60,490 nucleotides of DNA, taken from positions 1 to 60,490 of the forward strand of contig CAYQZG010000006.1 of the NCBI GenBank assembly GCA_964421785.1, written 5' to 3'. The notes below the pieces were generated by a model. It ran no database searches and was not told where the DNA came from. It was given only the letters and a program-made list of their open reading frames with translations. The DNA comes from SKLM01 sp964421785. GTDB lineage: Bacteria > Chloroflexota > Anaerolineae > B4-G1. Made by a program: the position numbers and the translations under genes. Positions 34,208 through 43,256 of the stretch are shown here, one piece after another; the first letter of the stretch is position 1; the number at the start of each line of letters is the position of its first letter.

Positions 34208-34927
34208 ATGGAGCCGTTGATCGTGGGGGCTCGCGAGCTGGGTGTCACGCTCAGTGACCAGCATCTGGCGGCGTTCGAGACCTGCTATGACGCGTTGGTG
34301 ACGTGGAATCAGCGCTTCAATCTGACCGCGATCACGGACTGGAAGGGGGTGTTGATTCGTCACTTCCTCGATTCCCTATCGTGTCTGAAGGCCATGCCTC
34401 AGGGTGAGTTGGCAGCAGGCGCTCGAGTGATCGACGTGGGGACGGGCGCAGGCTATCCGGGGATACCGCTCAAGATCGTCTGTCCGGGTATGCGGTTGAC
34501 GCTGCTGGAAGCGACGCAAAAAAAGGTGACCTTTCTTGAGCACCTGATTGACCGCCTGGGGCTGGAGCACGTGCAGGCTGTTCACGCTCGATCGGAGCAG
34601 TTAGGCCAAGATCCAGTGTACCGTGAGTGGTATGATTGGGCGCTGGCTCGCGCGGTGGCGAAGATGCCGACGTTGGTAGAGTATTTGCTTCCTTTTACGC
34701 GGGTGGGTGGCGCGATGCTGGCTCAGAAAGGGGAGGAGGCGGCAGCCGAGGTGCACGAGGCCGATGGTGCGATCTCGACGCTGGGGGGCGAAGTGCGCCA
34801 GCTCGTGCCGGTTGAGCTGCGGGGTCTGGCCGAGACGCGCTACCTCGTGGTCGTGGACAAGGTGGCACCGTCGCCGCAGAAGTACCCGCGTCGGCCAGGC
34901 ATGCCGAAGAAACGGCCTTTGGCATAG
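34208..34927 (+). CDS. rsmG: 16S rRNA (guanine-527-N7)-methyltransferase RsmG
   Basis: A 239-residue SAM-dependent methyltransferase that modifies G527 of 16S rRNA. WNQRFNLTAI and IRHFLDSL are family signatures, and the SAM site is VIDVGTGAGYPGIPLKI. ARAVAKMPTLVEYLLPF and AQKG complete the core. ATG 34208 has AGGAG about ten bases upstream; ATG 34172 is an alternative giving 12 more residues. It runs towards recF with only 3 bases between the stop codons. Confidence 0.94.
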   Translation: MEPLIVGARELGVTLSDQHLAAFETCYDALVTWNQRFNLTAITDWKGVLIRHFLDSLSCLKAMPQGELAAGARVIDVGTGAGYPGIPLKIVCPGMRLTLLEATQKKVTFLEHLIDRLGLEHVQAVHARSEQLGQDPVYREWYDWALARAVAKMPTLVEYLLPFTRVGGAMLAQKGEEAAAEVHEADGAISTLGGEVRQLVPVELRGLAETRYLVVVDKVAPSPQKYPRRPGMPKKRPLA

Positions 34928-34930
34928 CGC

Positions 34931-36190
34931 TTAGGTCTCTTGAGCTCCCCCCGCCGGTCCGCCGCGGCCGACCAGCCCCCCTTTCACCTCCCAGATCGCC
35001 GCTTGCTCCAGGAATGGGGCGCTGAACATCTCCAGGTCGGTGGCGGTGAGAATAGCCTGCTCCACGTCGTCTACGTGCTCCAGCAGGTAGGCGCGGCGGT
35101 CCTTGTCCAGCTCTGCCAGCACTTCGTCGAGCAGAAGGACGGGGGTCTCCCGCGTCTGCTCGTGCATCCACCTCAGTTCGGCGAGTTTGAGAGACAGCAC
35201 CGCTGTGCGCTGTTGACCTCTTGAACCGTAGGTGCCTAGGTCGACCTCATGGGTGCCGAGCGCGGGGCTGCCGGCGATGAAGCGGATTTCGTCCCGATGG
35301 GGTCCAAAGATGGTCGCCCCGCGCGCAATCTCCTCCGATCGACGCTCGATCAAAGCGCTTTGATAGACCTCGACCAGCTGCTCAAGGCCGACGTCGATGG
35401 GGGGCTTCTCGCTCCCACGCAGGTCCATACCTGTCTGGGCCTTCAGAGCAGGCGGTGTAGCTGGATCGAAGTTCGGGATGTAGTCGAGCCGCAGCCACTC
35501 TTCATCTCCTGTGAGGCGCTCGTGGATGCGCTTGACGCGATCTGAGAGGCCGTCGAGGAACGCGTGTCGACGGCCGGCGATGACCACCCCGTTCCGCGCC
35601 AGCGCTCTCTCGAAGGGTGCCAGCTGGGCCGGGTTTCCCCCCTCGTCTCGCACGTGGCGCAGCGCTGCGTTGCGCTGGCGCAGGGCCTTGGTGTAGCGGC
35701 TCAGAGCATCGCTGTATCCCTCGTCTACCTGGGATAGAGCATCGTTCATATATCGCCGGCGCCCGGAGGGTGATCCGGCGACCAGGTCGACGTTCTGAGG
35801 CGTGAACAGCACGACATTGAGCTTCCCACTCAGATCTGACTGGCGCTTCTGCGCGCGATCGATGCGGATGGTCTTCTGCAGCCGGGTCGTTCCGTTCGAC
35901 AGGGCGCGTTTCTCCAGGGCGATCTCCAGCTCGATGTTTCGCTCCCGCCGCTCAATCTCCGTCCAGACGCGGGCATAGGGAAGCCCTTCTGTCTCGGCCT
36001 GCCAGCGGATCAACTCTCGATCGGAGGCAGCGAGGGGTGAGGAGCCTGTTGCGAGGAGATAGATCGCCTCCAAGAGGCTGGTCTTGCCCTGGGCATTGCC
36101 GCCGTAGAGGAGTAGGGGGTTCTCGGGTAGCGTCAGCTCCAGGCGTGCATAGTTGCGGAAGTTAGTCAAGCTGAGGTAACGGATGTGCAT
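34931..36190 (-). CDS. recF: DNA replication and repair protein RecF
   Basis: A 419-residue SMC-like ATPase that loads RecA at gaps with RecO and RecR. Walker A GGNAQGKTS is at residues 30-38, the signature GSRGQQRT and Walker B PVLLLDEVLAELD follow, and FGPHRDEIRF is typical. ATG 36190 gives the standard opening MHIRYLSLTNFRNY; a TTG five codons upstream lies in the dyad GTTGTACAAC (36197-36206). It is not next to dnaN or gyrB but last in an operon with a peptidase-like gene and psuG. The C-terminus is Gly/Ala-rich. Confidence 0.94.
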   Translation of the reverse strand: MHIRYLSLTNFRNYARLELTLPENPLLLYGGNAQGKTSLLEAIYLLATGSSPLAASDRELIRWQAETEGLPYARVWTEIERRERNIELEIALEKRALSNGTTRLQKTIRIDRAQKRQSDLSGKLNVVLFTPQNVDLVAGSPSGRRRYMNDALSQVDEGYSDALSRYTKALRQRNAALRHVRDEGGNPAQLAPFERALARNGVVIAGRRHAFLDGLSDRVKRIHERLTGDEEWLRLDYIPNFDPATPPALKAQTGMDLRGSEKPPIDVGLEQLVEVYQSALIERRSEEIARGATIFGPHRDEIRFIAGSPALGTHEVDLGTYGSRGQQRTAVLSLKLAELRWMHEQTRETPVLLLDEVLAELDKDRRAYLLEHVDDVEQAILTATDLEMFSAPFLEQAAIWEVKGGLVGRGGPAGGAQET

Positions 36191-36218
36191 GTGCTTGTTG
36201 TACAACGAGATTCGTCGG

Positions 36219-37148
36219 TCAGGTAGCGCTCTTCATGGCTGCCAAGGCTTGAGCGATGCGCGCGGCGACGCGGGCGTTGTTGAGCAGCAGGGCTTCGTTG
36301 GCGCGTCGAGCTTTGCCATGGGTCAGCGCGACGATCCGTGCAAGGAGGAAGGGCGTCACGTCCTTGCCCCTGATGCCCGCCTGCTCCGCCTCTTCCGTTG
36401 CCCGGCAGATCGCCTCCTCTGCCTCGCGCCTTGAAAGGGCTGCGGCTTTGGGGGCTGGAACACAGACCAGGAGCGCGGCCGAGAGGTCCATGGTGTTCCT
36501 CGCCTGTGCCAGCCGGGCCACCTCCTCCGGCCTATCCAGGGAGACATCGACCGTTAGGCCCGACCGCCGGCTATAGAAGGCCGGGAACGCATTTGTGCCG
36601 TAGCCCACCACCGGGACCCCGTTAGTCTCCAAGCGTTCCCGGGTGTGCGAAAGGTCGAGAATCGCCTTGGCTCCCGAGCAGACAACCAAGATAGGGATCG
36701 AACGCAGTGCTGTCAGATCGGCGGAGACGTCCTCCGAGTGCCCGCGGTGCACGCCGCCGATGCCTCCCGTGGCAAAGACCTCAATCCCGGCGAGGTAGGC
36801 CAGGTGCATGGTCGCTGCGACGGTCGTGCCGCCGGTGCCACGTCGAGCCAGCGCAATGGGCAGATCCCGCAGGCTGATCTTGCGAGGGGGCTCGGTCGAA
36901 GAGCCGGCGGATGAGGCAAGGCGGATCAACGCGTCGTCTGAGAGCCCAATGTGGGGCTCCCCGTCCAGCACCGCGATGGTGGCCGGAAGCGCGCCTTCCT
37001 CGCGAACCGCTGCCTCAATGCGTCGGGCGATCTCCAGATTGGCAGGATGGCTGAGACCGTGGGTGATAAGAGCCGATTCTAGGGCGACTACGGGCTGTCG
37101 CGAAGCGAGGGCCTCCGCGATAGCTGGCTTGACGCGCGTTGATCTCAC
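36219..37148 (-). CDS. psuG: Pseudouridine-5'-phosphate glycosidase
   Basis: A 309-residue PsuG, which reversibly splits pseudouridine 5'-phosphate into uracil and ribose 5-phosphate. The family signatures are ALESALITHGLSHPANLEIA, GTGGTTVAATMHLA, FATGGIGGVHRG and VVGYGTNAFPAFY. The start is a GTG two bases after the upstream stop codon, with no ribosome-binding site, so it is probably translated by coupling. No pseudouridine kinase is adjacent. The recF start lies 28 bases downstream. Confidence 0.93.
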   Translation of the reverse strand: MRSTRVKPAIAEALASRQPVVALESALITHGLSHPANLEIARRIEAAVREEGALPATIAVLDGEPHIGLSDDALIRLASSAGSSTEPPRKISLRDLPIALARRGTGGTTVAATMHLAYLAGIEVFATGGIGGVHRGHSEDVSADLTALRSIPILVVCSGAKAILDLSHTRERLETNGVPVVGYGTNAFPAFYSRRSGLTVDVSLDRPEEVARLAQARNTMDLSAALLVCVPAPKAAALSRREAEEAICRATEEAEQAGIRGKDVTPFLLARIVALTHGKARRANEALLLNNARVAARIAQALAAMKSAT

Positions 37149-37150
37149 GG

Positions 37151-38344
37151 CTATGCTTGCCCCAACAGCTGGTAGCCCAGTTGTGCGTATACCGCGGCAG
37201 CGGCGTAGACATCTTCTAGGTGGATGTGTTCATCGGCGGTGTGAGCGAGCTCTTCCTTGCCCGGTCCGAAGCCTACGGTGGGGATGCCGGCTTTGCCTGC
37301 TGTGTAGACCCCTTCCGTTGAGAAGCCCCAGCGGGTGATTTTGGGGCGGCGCTTGAGCTGTGCCTGAGCAGCTCGCACGACTGCCTCGACGAGTGGATGA
37401 TCGCTGGCGATCACCCAGGCTGGATAGAACGCCCGCGCCCGGCATTCGTATCCGGTGTAGCTGGTCGCCCGATAGTCGGTCACTGCGACCTCGGCATTGA
37501 CCCCCTCGCGCGCGATGACCCGTTGCACTTCAGACAGCGCTTTCGTCTCATTCTCGCCTAGCGTCAATCGGCGATCGATGATCAGGGTGCAGCGGTCGGG
37601 CACAGCGTTGCGGCTGCTTGCTCTCGACGTGATGTCGGTTACGGCAAGCGTTCCGGAGCCGAGGAAGTCGTCCTCTCCAAGCTGTTCCGCCAGTAACTCG
37701 AGCCCGAAGACGAGCCGCGCGGCTATGTAGATGGCGTTCTCGCCCAACTGGGGGCTGGCAGCATGGGCAGATCTCCCGTACGCGACCACGCGCATCTCCA
37801 ATCGCCCTCGCTGTCCACGACTGACGTTGAGATCGGTCGGCTCGCCCAGGATCACCCAATCGGGCTGCAGGCCGCTCTCCTCCATCAGTACGCGCGTCCC
37901 GAGCCCCTCACACTCCTCCTCCTGAACCACACAGGCGACCACCAGGTTGCCCCGCAACGGCGCTTGGGCGTCCTGGAGGAGCTTGGCGCCGTAGACCATC
38001 GCTGCCAGCCCGCCTTTCATATCACAGGAGCCCAGCCCGTAGAGCACGCCGTCATCCACCTCGGCCCCAAATGGGTCGTGGGCCCACGAGTCCCGCGCGC
38101 TGACGCGCACGGTGTCCATATGCGCGTTGAGCATCAGTGTTGGCCCCTGTGCAGGGCCGACGCGGCCGATGACGTTTCCGATGGAATCGGTACGAACGTC
38201 GGCAAAGCCGATCTCTTCCATCTCTTGGATGATCCGTTCCGCCAACCCACCCTCTTCCGATGAGGGGCTGGGTGTGCGAACGAGATCACGAAGGAAGGTC
38301 AACAGATTGACTCGATCGCGAGAGGGCAGTCTGAATGATCTCAT
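37151..38344 (-). CDS. M20-family hydrolase, YgeY-like
   Basis: A 397-residue zinc-dependent hydrolase of the ArgE/DapE/M20 family. Metal and catalytic motifs are NAHMDTV, LGSCDMKGG, QEEECEGLG, GEPTDLNVSRGQRGR and the late FGPGKEELAHTADEH. GQRGRLEMRV and the SxCxxxDRRLTLGE-like segment (here DRRLTLGENET) resemble YgeY, a hydrolase linked to selenium or purine catabolism in enteric bacteria. The substrate is unknown, perhaps an N-acylated or carbamoyl amino acid. It heads the operon with psuG and recF. Confidence 0.85.
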   Translation of the reverse strand: MRSFRLPSRDRVNLLTFLRDLVRTPSPSSEEGGLAERIIQEMEEIGFADVRTDSIGNVIGRVGPAQGPTLMLNAHMDTVRVSARDSWAHDPFGAEVDDGVLYGLGSCDMKGGLAAMVYGAKLLQDAQAPLRGNLVVACVVQEEECEGLGTRVLMEESGLQPDWVILGEPTDLNVSRGQRGRLEMRVVAYGRSAHAASPQLGENAIYIAARLVFGLELLAEQLGEDDFLGSGTLAVTDITSRASSRNAVPDRCTLIIDRRLTLGENETKALSEVQRVIAREGVNAEVAVTDYRATSYTGYECRARAFYPAWVIASDHPLVEAVVRAAQAQLKRRPKITRWGFSTEGVYTAGKAGIPTVGFGPGKEELAHTADEHIHLEDVYAAAAVYAQLGYQLLGQA

Positions 38345-38631
38345 AGTTCGATTTTTGTCTCGGATATCATGCGGTCGATGTACAGATAGATGATACTACG
38401 AGTTGGGTTGACAGACAAGCTGGGGGTGAATGAAGAGCACCTGGGCGGGTTGAAACGGTATCTCTGAAGCAGGGCTATTGCATATGGACGTAGTGCGCTC
38501 ATAGACCCCGTCTCGGGGTCGTCCTTCGGCGTCAATCGCCCTGACATCTCTAGTTCTTTCGGTTGCGACGCCCTCGAGGACGAGGGCTGTGAGCGCAAAT
38601 GCGATTGCCCTGATCTCCGAAGCCTGTGGAC

Positions 38632-38659
38632 TTGACAGAGGGGGCTACTATGCTACTAT
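38632..38659 (+). promoter_or_regulatory. Promoter of the RNase J leader
   Basis: TTGACA at 38632-38637, a 16-bp spacer and TACTAT at 38654-38659. A transcript beginning near 38666 would carry a leader of about 174 bases before the RNase J start. The rest of the 38345-38631 stretch shows no gene. Confidence 0.65.
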
Positions 38660-38706
38660 AGCTCCTGTCGATTGAGTTGGGATAGATTTTGAGAGTGGAA
38701 TCAAAT

Positions 38707-38801
38707 GCACCCTCCCAGCCCAGGTGCGGGCATCGTCTCAGCGCACGTCGGTCGCGCTTCTTGGTCGAGGCCGCAGCCGGGTGATTGGAGGGTGCTTTTT
38801 T
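38707..38801 (+). terminator. Terminator-like structure in the RNase J leader
   Basis: GCACCCTCC (38707-38715) pairs with GGAGGGTGC (38787-38795), followed directly by six T. About 70 bases between the arms include a GCGC-stem hairpin. It lies between the promoter at 38632 and the gene, so it could be an attenuator or the 3' end of a short RNA of about 135 bases. Confidence 0.65.
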
Positions 38802-38839
38802 GCGATTAGACATACTTTAGCGATATAGGAGTTAGAAAG

Positions 38840-40492
38840 ATGGACGATCACTTGAGAATTGTTCCCCTGGGAGGCTTGGGGGAAGTCGGTAAGAACATGA
38901 TGAGCATCGAATATGGAGGGCATATCCTGATCGTGGACGTTGGTATGATGTTCCCGACCACGGGTATGCTGGGGATTGATTACATCCTCCCGGATTGGGA
39001 TTACCTGCGGGACAAGAAGGATCAGGTCCTTGCGGCGATTATCACGCACGGTCATATGGATCACATCGGTGCACTCTCCCACTTCTTGGAGGAGTTCAGC
39101 GTCCCATTGTACGCTACGCGTCTGACGCGTGGCCTGATCGAGGTTCAGCTTGCGCAGCGGAACATGTTAAACAAAGCCAAGCTGCACACGATGTCGCCCC
39201 GTGATGAGTTTGACATAGGCCCGTTCACGATCGAGCCGTACCATGTCTGTCACTCCATCCCGGACACGGTGGGATTGGGCATCACGACGCCGGAGGGGTT
39301 GATTGTGCACAGCGGCGACTTCAAGTTCGACCATACCCCGGTCGATGGTTGGCCCACCGACTATGCCAAGCTGGCGGAGTTTACGGGACGCGGAGTTCTT
39401 GTGCTGCTATCCGACAGCACCAACGCCGACATGCCCGGTAGGACACCTTCAGAGGCAGCGCTTTACGACGCGTTTCATCAGATCATGCGTGAGGCTCCAG
39501 GGCGGTTGATTGTGGCTACCTTTGCCTCGCTGATATCGCGTATTCAGCAGGTCGTGGACGTCGCGGCGGAGCACAATCGGAAGTTTGCCGTTGCTGGCAG
39601 AAGCATGGTCAACAACACAGCGATGGCGCGCGATTTGGGGTACCTCGATATCCCGGATGAGATGGTGGTTGATCTACGCGAGGTCGACCGCTTGCCGCCT
39701 GACGAGGTCGTGATTATGGCCACGGGTGCTCAGGGTGAGCCTATGGCGGTGTTGAATCGGCTGGCTACGGGACGCCACCACACATTGAGCATCCAAGAGG
39801 ACGATACTGTGGTGCTCTCCTCGCATACCATTCCGGGCAACGAGGAGATGATCCACGAGGTCATCAACCGCCTGTTCCAAAAAGGTGCTGATGTCTACTA
39901 TGACCCGGTCGCGGATGTGCACGTCTCGGGCCACGCCAGCCAAGAGGAGCAGAAGACCCTTATCAACATGCTGCAGCCGCGCTATTTCGTGCCCATCCAC
40001 GGGGAACTGCGACATCTGAGACAGCATGCCAAGATCGCGCGTTCCCTCGGGATACCTGAGGAGAACATCGCTGCGATTGAGAACGGATACACGTTGAGGT
40101 TCAAGAATGGGAAAATGGAGATTGGCGAACGTGTGCCCGGTGGCTACGTCTACGTCGACGGCACGTTAGTGGGCGAGATCGGCCCCCGGGTGATGCGCCG
40201 GCGAGCGGAATTGGGCGAAGCAGGCTTCGTGACCGCCGTGGTGCCCTTCAACCCCCGGACGGGGCGTGCGAGTGGGCAGCCGCGGATCATCACCGAGGGC
40301 TTCGTGTTCAAGCCCGAGGCAGAGGACTTGTTGACGAGGGCGCAAGACGTGGTTCGGTCAGCAGCGATGGTCAGCCCAGGGGCGAAGCCGGACGATGTTG
40401 AGGCGAACATCAAGCAAGCTCTTTCGAACTTCTTCCACCGCGAGACGCGGCGCGATCCCGTGGTGACCGCGGCTGTGGTGGATATTACGTGA
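38840..40492 (+). CDS. rnj: Ribonuclease J
   Basis: A 550-residue metallo-beta-lactamase/beta-CASP ribonuclease that matures and degrades RNA with endo- and 5'-exonuclease activity. The metal motif HGHMDH is at residues 70-75. HSGDFKFDHTP, LLSDSTNAD, SSHTIPGNE and HVSGHASQEE mark the beta-CASP core, and PIHGELRHL follows. The length is normal. ATAGGAG lies 10 bases before ATG 38840. The leader contains a terminator-like structure, which would allow control of its own transcript; that link is inference. Confidence 0.95.
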   Translation: MDDHLRIVPLGGLGEVGKNMMSIEYGGHILIVDVGMMFPTTGMLGIDYILPDWDYLRDKKDQVLAAIITHGHMDHIGALSHFLEEFSVPLYATRLTRGLIEVQLAQRNMLNKAKLHTMSPRDEFDIGPFTIEPYHVCHSIPDTVGLGITTPEGLIVHSGDFKFDHTPVDGWPTDYAKLAEFTGRGVLVLLSDSTNADMPGRTPSEAALYDAFHQIMREAPGRLIVATFASLISRIQQVVDVAAEHNRKFAVAGRSMVNNTAMARDLGYLDIPDEMVVDLREVDRLPPDEVVIMATGAQGEPMAVLNRLATGRHHTLSIQEDDTVVLSSHTIPGNEEMIHEVINRLFQKGADVYYDPVADVHVSGHASQEEQKTLINMLQPRYFVPIHGELRHLRQHAKIARSLGIPEENIAAIENGYTLRFKNGKMEIGERVPGGYVYVDGTLVGEIGPRVMRRRAELGEAGFVTAVVPFNPRTGRASGQPRIITEGFVFKPEAEDLLTRAQDVVRSAAMVSPGAKPDDVEANIKQALSNFFHRETRRDPVVTAAVVDIT

Positions 40493-40513
40493 CCCACCCC
40501 TGCTGTGTAGTCT

Positions 40514-41341
40514 ATGTCTCCGTCTGACCTTCGGAGGAAAGCTGAACACCTGCGCCGCTTGGTCGGCTCGCTGGGTAGCGTCGGCGTCGCCTATTCAGGC
40601 GGTGTCGATAGCACCCTTCTACTGGCGATCTGCCAGGAGGTGTTAGGCACCGACAACACACTGGCGCTCACGATCGCCTCGCCCATGATCCCCGTTGTTG
40701 AGAGGGAGCGGGCGTCGCGGCTCGCAAAGCGGCTAGGGGCGAGGCACCGCGTCGTGGCCCTGGATATGCTTGATTATCCTGACGTGGCTGTCAACCGCCC
40801 CGACCGCTGTTATCATTGCAAGCGAGCCTTGCTATCGCGCCTGTTGGAGGTGGTTGAAGCGGAGGGGTTCGATGCCTTGGTCCGTGGCGCCAACGCCGAC
40901 GACCGCGGCGATTATCGACCCGGCATGGAGGCTGCCGAGGAACTGGGCATCCGCGCGCCGCTGCTGGAGGCGGGGTTCACCAAGGCGGACGTGCGTGCCC
41001 TGTCGCGCGAGATGGGGCTTCCCAACTGGGACCTCCCCTCCATGGCCTGCCTTGCCTCTCGGATCCCCTACGGCACTCCCTTGACGCCCGAGGCTCTGGA
41101 GCGGGTCGACGCCGCGGAATCCACGCTGCGTCGCCGGTTCTCACTGCGACAGCTCCGCGTGCGCGACCATTTTCCTGTCGCCCGCATCGAGGTCCTGGAG
41201 GACGACATCGGACACCTCTCGCGGGCCGATGTCCGGGCGGAGGTGGCCGAAGCTCTACAGGCCTTGGGGTATCGCTACGTGACCCTCGATCTGCAGGGAT
41301 TTCGCAGCGGCAGCCTGAACGAGACGCTTACGGAGGTATGA
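40514..41341 (+). CDS. larE: LarE-like ATP-dependent sulfur transferase
   Basis: A 275-residue PP-loop protein with AYSGGVDSTLL. CYHCK and the motif MACLASRIPYG match LarE, in which a Cys at this place (Cys179 here) gives up its sulfur to the nickel-pincer cofactor of lactate racemase. larB and larC are not in the window, so a different thiolation target is possible. It starts 21 bases after the RNase J stop with no clear ribosome-binding site. Confidence 0.88.
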   Translation: MSPSDLRRKAEHLRRLVGSLGSVGVAYSGGVDSTLLLAICQEVLGTDNTLALTIASPMIPVVERERASRLAKRLGARHRVVALDMLDYPDVAVNRPDRCYHCKRALLSRLLEVVEAEGFDALVRGANADDRGDYRPGMEAAEELGIRAPLLEAGFTKADVRALSREMGLPNWDLPSMACLASRIPYGTPLTPEALERVDAAESTLRRRFSLRQLRVRDHFPVARIEVLEDDIGHLSRADVRAEVAEALQALGYRYVTLDLQGFRSGSLNETLTEV

Positions 41342-41445
41342 CCCTGAGGATCGCCCATTGGTTGCGTAGGGTAGGCTTTGAGGCATAGTGGGCATGTGTC
41401 ACCTCCTGGCAGAGCGCTCTTCTGGACTCGGTTGAGCGCGGCGCC

Positions 41446-43134
41446 TTACTCCGTCAGGTCCGGTACATCGGGCAACAACCCTATCTCCTCCAGCCGGGCG
41501 ACGACCCGGGGCCAATCTTGCTGGCGCACCAGGGCTGTCGTTGGGCCAACACGCTCCTCGATGAGACGGCCCAGGCGCGGGGAGGAGATGGCCTGATCCA
41601 TCAGTTCCTCGCCGGAGAGCCTCAGCAGGATCGCGCGTTCCAGGCGTGCTTCTGTCCCGCGGGTGGCCCACCGGCTCAATGCCTCCTCCACCGGGCGGGG
41701 CAGAGGTGACTCTGTCATCTCCTGGAGGAACTCGGTCACTCGTGTGATGGATATACCTTGCTCACGTGCGCGCTCCAGAGACGCCGGCGTCAAACGGTAG
41801 ATGAAACGTTCACCGGTTTGAACCCATTCGGCGACACGGGCCAGCTGAAAGCGTTCATAGCGCCGACACGCCGGCACCGAAACGCGAAAACCGGACTGTA
41901 GACGGGGCAGCGACGGGGCGGATGGTGACGGTGGATCCGCCAGCTCGAGGAAAGCCGCCCCGCCTTGGCTGAGGCGAAAGGCACCGGGTGATTGATCGTT
42001 TTCCTCTACTCCAAGGTCGATGAGCCCAAGCCAGGCCATTGGCCTTCTGATCAGATAGCGGATCAATCGGCCTTCGACGGCGTCCCAGCTCTCGAAGCCC
42101 GAAAGATAGGCTCCGGTCTCCCTGTCTCGAATATACCAGGTGCTGTAGTCGCCAGCGGGCCGCTGGAAGTCAGGGTCGGCTTGCTTGATGGCAGTGACGA
42201 ACGCGTCGAGCTTGTACCAGCTGGTCGGCGAACAGGTCCTGAGGTAGCGCAGGATCGCTTGCCGTGCAAGAACCGGATCGTTGCGCCAGGCGCCTGTATC
42301 CTCGGGTTGCAGCGTGGGGACGTGGAAGAGATCGTTCCAGGTCGGATCGTCGCGCCAGGTCTCGGTCATGGCACGGCGCTGATGGAAAGCATCGCTCTGG
42401 AGCCAGGTGGTGACGGTCTCGGGATTGGGGCGCAGGTGGGCCGTTTCGTCGCCGACCACCCACCCGATGCGAGACGCCAGATGGCGCAGAAACGCGAACC
42501 GCTCCTGACCTTGGACCCGCAGGCGCGACAAGAGACGCTGTTTGTGCCGCCCCGGCCAGCGGCGGTCGCGGCCTGACCGAGGTCGCTCGTTCTGCACGTA
42601 GGCGAGCAGCGTACAGGCGTCGTCGAGCAGCAGATCCTCGGTTGAGGAGATGGCGCTGGGGGCAGGGACCGGTTCAAGTGTGATGGCGGGTTGGGCGACG
42701 TGCGGCGCCGGGAGGTGCTCGCGGAGCTCTTGTGGGACAGAGACAGCCTCGTAGGCACCGTCAGGGCCCTGTTCGAAGCTCTGGAAGAGAAAGCCGCGGT
42801 ACCAGAGACCCTCGGCTGGGGAGATGGGGTCCTCCCAGGGCCGCTCTCGCTCCATGCGGCCGGGGCCCATGGCGCGAATCTCGCCCCACTCCCGGGCAAA
42901 GATGCGCCGCGGCATCTGTCCGTCGGAGGCGAGCAGCGCGCACAAGGCCCGGTGTTGGTCATCCGGCAGTCGCGCTCGGGCCTGCTCGATGACCTCGGGG
43001 TTGGCCATGGCCTCGGTCAGCTCGAGCGCTACCTCTCGTTGACGACTTGTCGTCAGCGGAATCTCCCAGAAGCGGGCGATAGCGCGTAGGCGCACCAGGT
43101 AGGTATCGAGCAGACTCTGACGGAGCATGGGCAT
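41446..43134 (-). CDS. Helicase-associated (XPB N-terminal-like) domain protein
   Basis: A 562-residue protein without helicase motifs. The C-terminal 150 residues, from SGFRVSVPACRRYERFQLARV through FIYRLTPASLERAREQGISI, resemble the helicase-associated domain found in front of XPB-type helicases. The N-terminal part is rich in Arg and Trp and unrecognised; a winged-helix-like segment is likely around SWYKLDAFVTAIKQ. It may act in DNA binding or repair. ATG 43134 lies about three bases after the predicted transcription start, so the message would be leaderless. ATG 43128 is an alternative. Confidence 0.7.
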   Translation of the reverse strand: MPMLRQSLLDTYLVRLRAIARFWEIPLTTSRQREVALELTEAMANPEVIEQARARLPDDQHRALCALLASDGQMPRRIFAREWGEIRAMGPGRMERERPWEDPISPAEGLWYRGFLFQSFEQGPDGAYEAVSVPQELREHLPAPHVAQPAITLEPVPAPSAISSTEDLLLDDACTLLAYVQNERPRSGRDRRWPGRHKQRLLSRLRVQGQERFAFLRHLASRIGWVVGDETAHLRPNPETVTTWLQSDAFHQRRAMTETWRDDPTWNDLFHVPTLQPEDTGAWRNDPVLARQAILRYLRTCSPTSWYKLDAFVTAIKQADPDFQRPAGDYSTWYIRDRETGAYLSGFESWDAVEGRLIRYLIRRPMAWLGLIDLGVEENDQSPGAFRLSQGGAAFLELADPPSPSAPSLPRLQSGFRVSVPACRRYERFQLARVAEWVQTGERFIYRLTPASLERAREQGISITRVTEFLQEMTESPLPRPVEEALSRWATRGTEARLERAILLRLSGEELMDQAISSPRLGRLIEERVGPTTALVRQQDWPRVVARLEEIGLLPDVPDLTE

Positions 43135-43143
43135 GATGGTTGT

Positions 43144-43173
43144 ATTATACAACGGGGGATAACGAATGAACAA
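43144..43173 (-). promoter_or_regulatory. Promoter of the helicase-associated-domain gene
   Basis: On the minus strand TTGTTC (43173-43168), an 18-bp spacer and a perfect TATAAT (43149-43144). A dyad GTTGTA-TTA-TACAAC (43139-43153) covers the -10 box and could be an operator. Confidence 0.7.
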
Positions 43174-43187
43174 ATGCGGTTGAGTGG

Positions 43188-43215
43188 TTGCAGAATTGCG
43201 CAAGGGGGCTATAAT
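43188..43215 (+). promoter_or_regulatory. Promoter of the DUF1232 gene
   Basis: TTGCAG at 43188-43193, a 16-bp spacer and TATAAT at 43210-43215, 42 bases before the ATG. Confidence 0.65.
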
Positions 43216-43256
43216 GCGTGACTGGTGATCCATGAGCGTTAGCGACAAGGAGTGAG

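Noticed and set aside
37763..38263. Plus-strand frame opposite the M20 hydrolase
   Set aside because: Antisense to a protein with all metal-binding motifs and without any recognisable domain.
38550..38813. Minus-strand open frame in the RNase J leader
   Set aside because: Basic, low-complexity product, and the same bases form a promoter and terminator-like structure on the plus strand.
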